5,748 nt of DNA from Methanolinea sp. UBA477. GTDB taxonomy: Archaea > Halobacteriota > Methanomicrobia > Methanomicrobiales > Methanospirillaceae. How positions within the stretch are numbered: position 1 is the stretch's first letter; every line of letters starts with the position of its first letter. The DNA is taken from assembly GCA_002509485.1 (NCBI GenBank), contig DAWO01000101.1, positions 1 through 5,748 on the forward strand. The letters are read 5' to 3'. The notes below the pieces were generated by a model, which saw nothing but the letters and a program-made list of their open reading frames with translations, made no database searches and had not been told where the DNA came from. A program made the position numbers and the translations under genes. Of the stretch, positions 1 through 5,399 are shown piece after piece.

Positions 1-48
1 AATCTTCTGGTATTCCTGATCGAGAAAATAGTCTCCAAACCCGCTCAT
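1..48 (-). CDS. Hypothetical protein, N-terminal fragment (cut by window edge)
   Basis: Reading the minus strand from the ATG at 46-48 to the window edge gives 16 open codons, MSGFGDYFLDQEYQKI. An in-frame TAG lies about 50 bases upstream of this ATG, so the gene does not extend much further upstream. There is no convincing Shine-Dalgarno sequence before the ATG, but a TATA-like box sits at the distance expected for a transcript starting at or next to the ATG, which suggests leaderless translation. The gene is divergent from the acetoacetate-decarboxylase-like gene. I do not recognise the family from so few residues and assign no function. The call rests on start context and codon plausibility only. 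Confidence 0.55.
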   Translation of the reverse strand, partial: MSGFGDYFLDQEYQKI

Positions 49-69
49 ACTTTTTATTCGAAGTTCTAA

Positions 70-77
70 GATAAAAA
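70..77 (-). promoter_or_regulatory. Putative TATA box for the minus-strand gene at 1-48
   Basis: On the minus strand the sequence reads GGTTTTTATC. The T-rich box is centred about 25-26 bases before the ATG at 48, the usual archaeal TATA-to-start-site spacing, so transcription would begin at the start codon (leaderless). Inferred from spacing and composition. Confidence 0.45.
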
Positions 78-125
78 CCTAAGCCAGCCGGGTTAATAGA
101 TGTTCTCTCCTCTTTTCAATAATAC

Positions 126-138
126 ATCAAGGCTTGAT
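126..138. promoter_or_regulatory. 13-bp perfect palindrome, candidate operator
   Basis: ATCAAG-G-CTTGAT has two perfectly complementary 6-base arms around one central base. It lies between two divergent genes, about 20 bases upstream of the probable promoter of the 198-992 gene. Size and symmetry suit a dimeric helix-turn-helix regulator. The regulator is unknown and the site could be chance. Confidence 0.35.
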
Positions 139-142
139 TGAA

Positions 143-160
143 GGAAAAAAATTGAATAAT
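143..160 (+). promoter_or_regulatory. Weak candidate BRE/TATA promoter for the ADC-like gene
   Basis: A purine-rich GGAAAAAAA run, resembling a TFB recognition element, is followed by TTGAATAAT. A start site about 25 bases downstream would leave a short leader carrying the GGTGAT ribosome-binding site. The match to the archaeal TATA consensus is poor, so this is tentative. Confidence 0.3.
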
Positions 161-187
161 CTTTTTAACGTTCAGTGGGAATAGTTG

Positions 188-193
188 GGTGAT
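188..193 (+). promoter_or_regulatory. Ribosome-binding site GGTGAT that decides the 198 start
   Basis: GGTGAT is complementary to the 3' end of archaeal 16S rRNA and ends 4 bases before the ATG at 198. A GTG at 189 in the same frame overlaps this site and is therefore unlikely to be the start. Confidence 0.7.
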
Positions 194-197
194 TACC

Positions 198-992
198 ATG
201 TTTCGACTGCAAAAAGACTCTGCATATCTGATGCCCGTCCATTTTGGGGGCGATATTTTCGATCCGTCCTGTAAAGCACGACAGAAGGCAACGATGCTGG
301 CGGTGTCCTTTGATACCGAACGTGCAGAACTCGAACGCTACATCCCGGAAGAATTCGAACTCCGTGCACCGGAAGTGCAGGTAGCCCTTAACCAGTTGAC
401 CGAGATCAACTGGCTGGGTGGGGGGCATTACAACCTGGTGAGCGTGTCTGCACCCGTACGGTTCAACGGAAAAAAGGACCACATTGATGCCGCATACTCT
501 CTCGTTACCTGGGAGAACAGGACCGACCCTATCCTTACCGGGCGGGAGCAGACAGGCGTGCCGAAGATCTTTGCCGATATCGAGGACCTGCATATCTCCC
601 GGCCAAATTATGCCACGTCGGTAAGTTACGAAGGGAATACCTTCCTTACGATGACGTTTGAAGCAGGGAGCCCTCTCGCGGGGAAGGATCTGGAACAAGC
701 GAAACTCCAGTTCAAATCGCTTGAATCTATCGGGTGGAGGTATATTCCAAAGGTCGGGGCTCCGGGAGCGGACTTAAGCCAGTTTATCCTTTTCCCGCAG
801 GAGATGGAAGTGGAAAAGGCATGTGCAGGAAAGGGCACCCTTACGTGGACGGAGCTTTCCGTGATGCAGAATCCACGGCAGCACCATATCATCAAGGCCC
901 TCGGTTCGCTCCCTGTGAAGAAGGTGATCCGGTCCGTCCTGGCAGAAGGGGAGATTATCCTGCATGGTGCAGGGGCACGGGTCCTCATTTGA
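198..992 (+). CDS. Acetoacetate decarboxylase-superfamily protein (non-classical active site)
   Basis: This 264-residue protein covers a full-length acetoacetate decarboxylase (ADC) fold; the family is usually about 245-270 residues. The hallmark GRE...PK motif is present (GREQTGVPK, residues 115-123), with K123 at the Schiff-base lysine (Lys115 of the Clostridium acetobutylicum enzyme as I recall it). A YN...PVRFNG stretch just before it also aligns. The neighbouring lysine that lowers the pKa (Lys116) is I124 here. Positions matching Glu61 and Glu76 appear to be A63 and L80, and Arg29 aligns near A31. Lysine chemistry is therefore likely, but classical acetoacetate decarboxylation is not. 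Family members of this type include Schiff-base aldolase-dehydratases acting on pyruvate and aldehydes, so I infer a related carbonyl reaction in the cytoplasm with unknown substrate. No signal peptide or membrane segment is visible. The ATG at 198 is chosen from the ribosome-binding site. It stands alone, divergent from the gene at 1-48 and convergent with the membrane gene. Confidence 0.85.
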   Translation: MFRLQKDSAYLMPVHFGGDIFDPSCKARQKATMLAVSFDTERAELERYIPEEFELRAPEVQVALNQLTEINWLGGGHYNLVSVSAPVRFNGKKDHIDAAYSLVTWENRTDPILTGREQTGVPKIFADIEDLHISRPNYATSVSYEGNTFLTMTFEAGSPLAGKDLEQAKLQFKSLESIGWRYIPKVGAPGADLSQFILFPQEMEVEKACAGKGTLTWTELSVMQNPRQHHIIKALGSLPVKKVIRSVLAEGEIILHGAGARVLI

Positions 993-1118
993 ACGGAACA
1001 GAATAGAGTACAATACAAGGAATCGTCCTGAATGCGGGCCAGAGTCTTCGCTCTATGTGTATGATCGGAGGATCCTGCTGTACGAAACGTATGCTGGCAT
1101 AAAAACTGATAGTTCTGG

Positions 1119-1152
1119 CGACAATTTTAAGAGAATCGTGGAAAAATTGTCG
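1119..1152. repeat. Perfect 10-bp inverted repeat, hairpin
   Basis: CGACAATTTT (1119-1128) and AAAATTGTCG (1143-1152) are exact reverse complements around a 14-base loop. Its place between convergent genes suggests a role in transcript 3' ends, for example processing or stabilisation. It lacks the T-run expected right after a bacterial-type terminator stem, so that role is inferred. Confidence 0.55.
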
Positions 1153-1163
1153 AAGAAATCCCT

Positions 1164-1198
1164 AAAAAGATCAGCAGGTCCTGATTCGATCGAAAAAA
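1164..1198 (-). terminator. T-tract terminator region of the HdeD-like gene
   Basis: Downstream of the minus-strand stop at 1242, the transcript reads CCCCTTTTTTCG (six Ts, plus-strand 1193-1198) and then GATCTTTTTAGG (five Ts, 1164-1168). Archaeal RNA polymerase terminates at such T-tracts without needing a hairpin. The first is about 44 bases past the stop. Confidence 0.5.
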
Positions 1199-1241
1199 GG
1201 GGCTGTCCATGACGACAGGAAAAGAGAGAGTACCCCTCCCT

Positions 1242-2558
1242 TCACGACGGGGTTGCAGCACCCCGCTGGAGTTTCCGGGTGATAGAGACAAGGATCAGTG
1301 AGAGGAGCCCCATGATGATGATGAGGAGAGGGAGGAGGATGGCATAGACGACCATCCCGAGCAGGTTCGGGAGGAAGACGGGAGCAATCATGTTGATGCC
1401 GAACACGATCGTCATGATCCCGGTGAGCATAAGGACGAGGAACAGTCGCCTGATGATTTGCGGGAGCATAACTGGTTCGGCGGGACGATGCCGTATCCCG
1501 TACAGGGTCGGCGCGACGATCTGCGTTCCCAGGAGCACCACCCCTGTGGTGATGTTCTGGAGGCCGAGAATCGGCAGGATAATCCCGGTCAGGATCCCAG
1601 GGACGATGCACGAGAAGATCCCTGCGGCGGCACAGAGTATCCCAACCGCAAGCACCAGCCACGACCGGGTCACCTGGCTTCCCACGAACTGGCCCAGGGC
1701 GAGTAACTGGAGAGAGGTCAGTACAAGGAGCAGCCCGATCTGGCCGTCTGAATTGAACGAAGGAAAAATGCCAAGGATATTGAAAAGGACGAGAAACCCA
1801 AGAAGGATCATGAGACATCCCTGGTAGGTGTTGAAGGTATTTCCTACTGTCAGGGATGCTTCCTGTAAAAGGCAGAATCCGCTCTTCGATGGAGGTGTCG
1901 ATGGGGCTGTCTTCTCCCCATGGCGATATTGCCGGTGTACCACGTGGATGCACCAGGCAAGGTAAAAGAGGGAAACGCCAAAGATGCGACACATCATTGC
2001 TGTTAGCCGATTGGGTACGATTCCCGGGAGCAGCGTGATAATGCCCAGGAAAAGCTCGATGGTGTAGACCAGGACACAGGCGACAGTCAACTGCTGCAGG
2101 ATCCCGGGGACCTTCATCCATATCCTGGCCTTATCCCTCGCGGTGAACAGTTGCAGCAGCCCCAGGGCTCCGGTGAAAAAGACGATCAGGGCGGCAAGGA
2201 TACGGATCTCGACGCTCAGGTACCCGGGGAAGAAGATCGCGAGGGTACCGATCATCGCGGTGATAAGCCCGATGATCACGATGAACCATGAGCGAAGAAA
2301 GTCTCCGAACGGTGTCTTACCCATAGTGATGATCTGCATCGAGACGAAGACCACAAAGAGCCCGTACATGCTGGCCTCGCTGTAAGGGAGCATCCCCCTC
2401 GTGATCAGGAAGAGGAGCACCCCGAAGAGGAGGAAGAACACCCCCCCTACTACCAGCAGGACAACCTCGATGGAGAGATCGATCTCCGCTCTCTTCGCTA
2501 TATAGGGCTGCAGTTGTTGCTGAGCAGAGGGCTCCTGTCGTATGTCCGCATTGCTCAT
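1242..2558 (-). CDS. HdeD/DUF308-like multi-spanning membrane protein with duplicated halves
   Basis: This 438-residue protein has a short polar N-terminus (1-30) and roughly twelve hydrophobic segments, at about 31-53, 63-80, 91-111, 118-138, 159-180, 190-208, 247-268, 274-291, 299-320, 325-347, 370-395 and 400-427. A polar linker at about 209-245 divides it into two sets of six. Residues 65-114 and 274-323 align without gaps at 15 of 50 identical positions, sharing an RSW motif, a spaced glycine pattern and a PG turn, so the protein arose by internal duplication. The pattern G-x6-G-x6-PG followed by another helix resembles HdeD/DUF308 repeats. E. coli HdeD is a membrane protein linked to acid resistance, but function here is unknown. 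The ATG at 2558 is chosen because GGTGA lies 6 bases upstream. It follows the SDR gene on the same strand after 122 bases and may share its transcript. Confidence 0.8.
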   Translation of the reverse strand: MSNADIRQEPSAQQQLQPYIAKRAEIDLSIEVVLLVVGGVFFLLFGVLLFLITRGMLPYSEASMYGLFVVFVSMQIITMGKTPFGDFLRSWFIVIIGLITAMIGTLAIFFPGYLSVEIRILAALIVFFTGALGLLQLFTARDKARIWMKVPGILQQLTVACVLVYTIELFLGIITLLPGIVPNRLTAMMCRIFGVSLFYLAWCIHVVHRQYRHGEKTAPSTPPSKSGFCLLQEASLTVGNTFNTYQGCLMILLGFLVLFNILGIFPSFNSDGQIGLLLVLTSLQLLALGQFVGSQVTRSWLVLAVGILCAAAGIFSCIVPGILTGIILPILGLQNITTGVVLLGTQIVAPTLYGIRHRPAEPVMLPQIIRRLFLVLMLTGIMTIVFGINMIAPVFLPNLLGMVVYAILLPLLIIIMGLLSLILVSITRKLQRGAATPS

Positions 2559-2564
2559 CCAAAT

Positions 2565-2569
2565 TCACC
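2565..2569 (-). promoter_or_regulatory. Ribosome-binding site GGTGA of the HdeD-like gene
   Basis: The minus strand reads GGTGAATTTGG directly before the ATG at 2558. GGT lies 8 bases from the start codon, close to the 7-base spacing before the ADC-like gene, which supports this start. Confidence 0.65.
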
Positions 2570-2680
2570 GCCATAGAGGTGAGTATCATGTCCAGACCGG
2601 CAAGGCTGATCCGGTTTATTTGTGTTCCCATCGTCCTTGGATCTGATTTCAGTCATCATTTCTGCCCCCAATGGCGTAGA

Positions 2681-3541
2681 TTAGAGAAAACGGCCCTCCT
2701 TTTCGAACCGGATCCTGTGGTCATGGGCATGTTTCAGCATGGATTCTTCCACGTTTTTGTCCCCGAGGATATACCCCCCATAGATAAGGTGATTGGGCTC
2801 ATACGGAACGGTAATTCGCCCGTCACCTTCTGCGACATGATCGAGGGTATAGGATGCTGCCTTGTCAACGGGATATGATTCTGCGGGGATCGCTGCTCCC
2901 TGGCCATTGCTGTCTACGAGCTTGGAAAAGATCGGGGTTGCGATATCCCCGGGACAGATAACCGAGACCCTGATCCCTTTCTCTGCATACTCGTACCGCA
3001 GGCTTTCTGACAGCCCGACGACTGCATATTTGGTGGTATCGTAGATCGCCTGCATCGGGTATGGCACGAGGCCGGCCAGTGACGAGGTGTTCACAATGTG
3101 GCCGGATTCTTGCCTGAGCATGATCGGAATTGCAGCATGCACCCCGTAGATTACGCTCCACAGGTTGGTATCAATCATGGTTTTCCAGTCGTCAAGAGTA
3201 CCGGTTTCAAACAGCATGGGCTTGAAGATCCCGGCATTGTTGAACAGCATGTCCAGCCGGCCTGTTTCTGACACAGTGCTTTCAATCGCCTTCTGCACCT
3301 GCTCCTGTTTCGTACCTTCTGCACCTGCTCCTGTTTCGTAACATCTACGAAAAGCGTTTGTACCCGATCTCTGTATACCGAGAGTTTGCCGGCGGCAGCA
3401 GCAATTTTCTTCTGGTCCCGCCCGGCCATGTAATACCCTCGCACCCCTCCACAAAAGCTCTTCACAGAGTCCATACCCGATACCGGAGTTCGCCCCGGTC
3501 ACGATACAGACCATATCCGGGTAATAGTTTCTATTGCTCAT
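2681..3541 (-). CDS. Short-chain dehydrogenase/reductase with compensated internal frameshifts
   Basis: This 286-residue protein is a classical SDR, predicted to be a cytoplasmic NAD(P)-dependent oxidoreductase. Visible motifs are the coenzyme-binding TGANSGIG (15-22), NNAG (101-104), the structural Asn in DTNLW (N126), catalytic S154 in NTSS, and YDTTK with Y167 and K171. Residues 37-76 do not resemble an SDR and are rich in Cys and Arg. The other minus-strand frame there encodes the expected segment (YMAGRD, then FVDVTK). An apparent one-base insertion at 3432/3433 and a 26-bp tandem duplication at 3289-3340 add 27 bases in total, so the frame is restored while the second strand, the cofactor-specificity Arg and the Asp-Val after strand 3 are lost. 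Activity is doubtful. The substrate is unknown. AAAGGAG at 3548-3554 is 6 bases from the ATG at 3541; an ATG at 3544 is too close. It is divergent from the DUF362 gene and upstream of the HdeD-like gene. Confidence 0.8.
   Translation of the reverse strand: MSNRNYYPDMVCIVTGANSGIGYGLCEELLWRGARVLHGRAGPEENCCCRRQTLGIQRSGTNAFRRCYETGAGAEGTKQEQVQKAIESTVSETGRLDMLFNNAGIFKPMLFETGTLDDWKTMIDTNLWSVIYGVHAAIPIMLRQESGHIVNTSSLAGLVPYPMQAIYDTTKYAVVGLSESLRYEYAEKGIRVSVICPGDIATPIFSKLVDSNGQGAAIPAESYPVDKAASYTLDHVAEGDGRITVPYEPNHLIYGGYILGDKNVEESMLKHAHDHRIRFEKEGRFL
3289..3340. repeat. Perfect 26-bp tandem duplication inside the SDR gene
   Basis: Two exact head-to-tail copies of a 26-base unit occupy 3289-3314 and 3315-3340 (each starts CCTTCTGCACC and ends TTTCGTA). 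Removing one copy leaves the continuous SDR reading VDVTKQEQVQKAIEST on the minus strand in the displaced frame. Since 26 is not a multiple of three, the duplication shifts the frame by itself. Confidence 0.95.
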
Positions 3542-3547
3542 CATCTT

Positions 3548-3554
3548 CTCCTTT
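3548..3554 (-). promoter_or_regulatory. Ribosome-binding site AAAGGAG of the SDR gene
   Basis: On the minus strand AAAGGAG precedes two adjacent ATG codons, with 3 bases to the first (3544) and 6 to the second (3541). The second is the better-spaced start. Confidence 0.6.
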
Positions 3555-3614
3555 CAACGATCGAAACCATGCCTGTTAGTTTCTGCCGCCCGTGCAGGAA
3601 CTGCTGAACGACGG

Positions 3615-3622
3615 GTATAAAG
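3615..3622 (-). promoter_or_regulatory. Putative TATA box of the SDR gene
   Basis: The minus strand reads CTTTATAC, a good archaeal TATA-like match. A start about 25 bases downstream would leave a leader of roughly 50 bases containing the AAAGGAG site. Inferred from sequence and spacing. Confidence 0.45.
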
Positions 3623-3637
3623 AATCAAAGAATCTTT
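3619..3637. promoter_or_regulatory. Direct repeat and palindrome overlapping the SDR promoter
   Basis: AAAGAATC occurs twice in tandem (3619-3626 and 3627-3634). The second copy runs into AAAGA-A-TCTTT (3627-3637), a perfect 5+1+5 palindrome. The block touches the SDR TATA-like box and lies about 12 bases from the DUF362 promoter candidate, a suitable place for a regulator of both divergent genes. No regulator is known. Confidence 0.35.
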
Positions 3638-3648
3638 AACAAGAGTGA

Positions 3649-3659
3649 TTATTAATTAT
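3649..3659 (+). promoter_or_regulatory. Putative TATA element of the DUF362 gene
   Basis: TTATTAATTAT is the most AT-rich stretch in the divergent gap. A start about 25 bases downstream would give a leader of about 15 bases that still holds the GAGGT site at 3682-3686. Inferred. Confidence 0.4.
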
Positions 3660-3681
3660 GATGATCTAATTGTTGATCGAA

Positions 3682-3686
3682 GAGGT
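3682..3686 (+). promoter_or_regulatory. Ribosome-binding site GAGGT of the DUF362 gene
   Basis: GAGGT ends 8 bases before the ATG at 3695 and 5 bases before an in-frame GTG at 3692. The 8-base spacing from GGT matches those of the ADC-like (7) and HdeD-like (8) genes, so the ATG is preferred. Confidence 0.5.
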
Positions 3687-3694
3687 TTACCGTG

Positions 3695-5323
3695 ATGAAT
3701 ACATCTGATGATCCGGCATCAAACACCTGTTCTGATGCGGGCAGCACGTCCCCTTCCGGGGGCGTTCATTATTCCAGCGATATCAGTCGTCGATGGGAGA
3801 AAATTCACGCTGATCTGAAACAGCTCCCCATCAGTGGTGTTCGGGGAACTACCATTGCAGCGGTGTATGAGAATACCAGCACCCGCCGGAACATTCTCCC
3901 TGATTATCCCTTACCGGTCGTGGGATTTTCATGCATGATGAGGGAGCCAGCCGATGGAGAGATCCCGGGTCTTATCGATGATGCAGTTGCACAGGTGCTG
4001 GGGCCGCGAGGCCTTTCGGCGATCGTCAGGCCGGGAGACAGGGTGGTGATCAAGGTCAACATCGTCGGGCCAGGCCAGGGCCTGCCAGGGGAGAAGGGAC
4101 GGGGGATCATCTCGGACCCGCGGATTGTGAGATACGTCGCGGGGAAAGTCCGGGAGATCATCGGGTTTGGTGGAACCGCGGACCTGAAGGTCATCGATAC
4201 AACATTCACTCCTGAAAAGGATCCCTCAGATAAAAAAAATCCGCAAAGTTTTCACTATGCCCGCTTACAGCGGAGTGCGGGGAAAACCGTTGATGAGAAC
4301 GATGTCTGCTACGATTACGATGCCGACGGGGTACTCGATGGAGGGTCCGGAGCAGAGCTCGTCAACCTTGATTCAGTTCCGGTATCGGAGCGGTTCCTGA
4401 CCGTCATCGAGGAACCGATCCGGGGGAGGTGCGAGGTGTGGCTCCCAAAATTCCTCCGGACGAAGGAACAGGCACAGGGTGAGGCAGACTATTGCGATGT
4501 GTACATAGGGATCCCGATTCTGAAAAGCCATGGCTTCTGCGGCATGACCGGGGCGCTCAAACTCCACTGGGGATCAATGCTCGGCCTCCTTGAGAAACAG
4601 GAGCATGCCGGGTACGGATTCGGTACGGGCGATATCCGCCAGTTCCTTGATTACCTGTGTGCGATGAACCGTGCACGCGGGTTCGATTTCGTGATCATGG
4701 ATGCCCTTACCGGGAACCGGTGTGGCCCGGCAAACAACGTCGACGATTGGGATGCCAAGACCGATTTCATCCTTATGAATGCGATCCTCTGTTCAAAGGA
4801 TTCGGTCGCCATTGACACGGTCGAGACGCTGCTTGCCGGTTTCCAGCTGGATTCGATTCCCCTCATCGAGTCGGCATTCAGGGATGGGATCGGGATCAAC
4901 AAGCCGGCATATATCGACCTGAAAGGGTTCGATGCATTCACCAATCACAAGAGATGGTTGCGAGAGACGTATCCCGGCTGTGATCCGGGGAGCTATCCGC
5001 TCCAGGCGGGGATGGGGAATGCAAGGACACACGAAGACTTTAATGCGCCGGTAAATGTAACGGTCTCCTGCCGGAAGGAGCACCAGGGTTACCTGTTCGA
5101 ATACACGGCATCGGAGCCGATACCATGCAACCACAAGCTCGCGAGGATCGATCTCCTGGTGAACGGTTCCGTTGTGAGGCGCCTTTTTGAAAATCTGACG
5201 GGAGGCCGTTTGTCGGTCAGCCTGGAGGAGTTCAGGAACAAGAATGTGCGGTATCAGATTGCTGCCTGGGACAACGCCCTCAACTGCACGCTTTCGGAAG
5301 AGAGGGAGATGAAGGTGGCATAA
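3695..5323 (+). CDS. DUF362 family protein with calcium-loop-like motif and probable Ig-like C-terminus
   Basis: This 542-residue protein carries the DUF362 core over about residues 74-408. The hallmarks are a VVIKVNIVG strand (117-125), SDPRIVRYV (140-148), the family signature LKSHGFCGMTGALKLHWG (276-293) with K277, H279 and K289, and a conserved AIDTVETLLAG helix near 373-382. The biochemical role of DUF362 is not established; some members carry ferredoxin-type clusters, but no CxxCxxC motif is present here. Inside the core, D207, D209, D211 and D215 form DxDxDGxxD, like the calcium loops of dockerin, EF-hand or thrombospondin type-3 repeats. Residues about 450-542 alternate as short strands, with a VNGSVV turn and an AAWDNALN stretch typical of bacterial Ig-like domains; this is inference. 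No signal peptide or Tat motif is visible, so it is predicted to be cytoplasmic. It is longer than many DUF362 proteins. The ATG at 3695 is preferred to the GTG at 3692 on ribosome-binding-site spacing. Confidence 0.85.
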   Translation: MNTSDDPASNTCSDAGSTSPSGGVHYSSDISRRWEKIHADLKQLPISGVRGTTIAAVYENTSTRRNILPDYPLPVVGFSCMMREPADGEIPGLIDDAVAQVLGPRGLSAIVRPGDRVVIKVNIVGPGQGLPGEKGRGIISDPRIVRYVAGKVREIIGFGGTADLKVIDTTFTPEKDPSDKKNPQSFHYARLQRSAGKTVDENDVCYDYDADGVLDGGSGAELVNLDSVPVSERFLTVIEEPIRGRCEVWLPKFLRTKEQAQGEADYCDVYIGIPILKSHGFCGMTGALKLHWGSMLGLLEKQEHAGYGFGTGDIRQFLDYLCAMNRARGFDFVIMDALTGNRCGPANNVDDWDAKTDFILMNAILCSKDSVAIDTVETLLAGFQLDSIPLIESAFRDGIGINKPAYIDLKGFDAFTNHKRWLRETYPGCDPGSYPLQAGMGNARTHEDFNAPVNVTVSCRKEHQGYLFEYTASEPIPCNHKLARIDLLVNGSVVRRLFENLTGGRLSVSLEEFRNKNVRYQIAAWDNALNCTLSEEREMKVA

Positions 5324-5393
5324 TCTAATCACAGGAGATTACAGACAACCAGTCCTACCTCGGTCATTGTTCCTCTCTTCAAATCCATTCCCC

Positions 5394-5399
5394 TTTTTT
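5394..5399 (+). terminator. T-tract terminator of the DUF362 gene
   Basis: CCCCTTTTTTCCC begins about 70 bases after the DUF362 stop codon. A six-T tract is a plausible archaeal intrinsic terminator. It lies immediately before the nested hairpin at 5400-5457. Confidence 0.5.

Larger units (their letters stand above)
993..1241. other. Convergent non-coding gap
   Basis: This gap lies between the ends of the ADC-like gene (+) and the HdeD-like gene (-). A plus-strand open frame spans it (964-1212), but it overlaps the end of the ADC-like gene, has no ribosome-binding site and resembles no family I know, so I treat it as non-coding. The gap contains the inverted repeat at 1119-1152, the 10-bp palindrome TTCGATCGAA at 1185-1194, and A-runs that are T-tracts for the minus strand. 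Confidence 0.6.

Noticed and set aside
964..1212. Plus-strand 82-residue ORF in the convergent gap
   Set aside because: It starts inside the ADC-like gene, has no ribosome-binding site, and shows no recognisable motif or hydrophobic pattern.
1312..1324. ATGATGATGATG trinucleotide run
   Set aside because: It encodes consecutive Ile/Met residues in a membrane helix on the minus strand and is too short to be a notable repeat.
1171..2121. Long minus-strand ORF of 316 residues rich in Pro, Arg and His
   Set aside because: It overlaps the HdeD-like gene in another frame, and its composition is typical of an off-frame shadow of GC-rich codons.
2588..2878. Plus-strand ORF with an excellent GAGGTGA site 5 bases before an ATG
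   Set aside because: It runs antisense through the SDR C-terminal coding region, its translation resembles no family, and the opposite strand explains the codon structure. The ribosome-binding-site match is probably chance; ribosome profiling could reverse this.
3175..3474. Separate minus-strand ORF overlapping the SDR gene
   Set aside because: It is not an independent gene. Its first part is the displaced SDR frame created by the two compensating indels, and its end after the duplication is meaningless.
1410..4520. Recurring GATCCCGG-like heptamers across the genes
   Set aside because: They are spread through coding frames and are explained by preferred codons (ATC CCG GG); no regular spacing suggests a dispersed repeat.
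5321..5341. TAATCT/AGATTA inverted repeat over the DUF362 stop codon
   Set aside because: Only six AT-rich pairs with no T-tract directly after; weaker than the T6 and the nested hairpin downstream.
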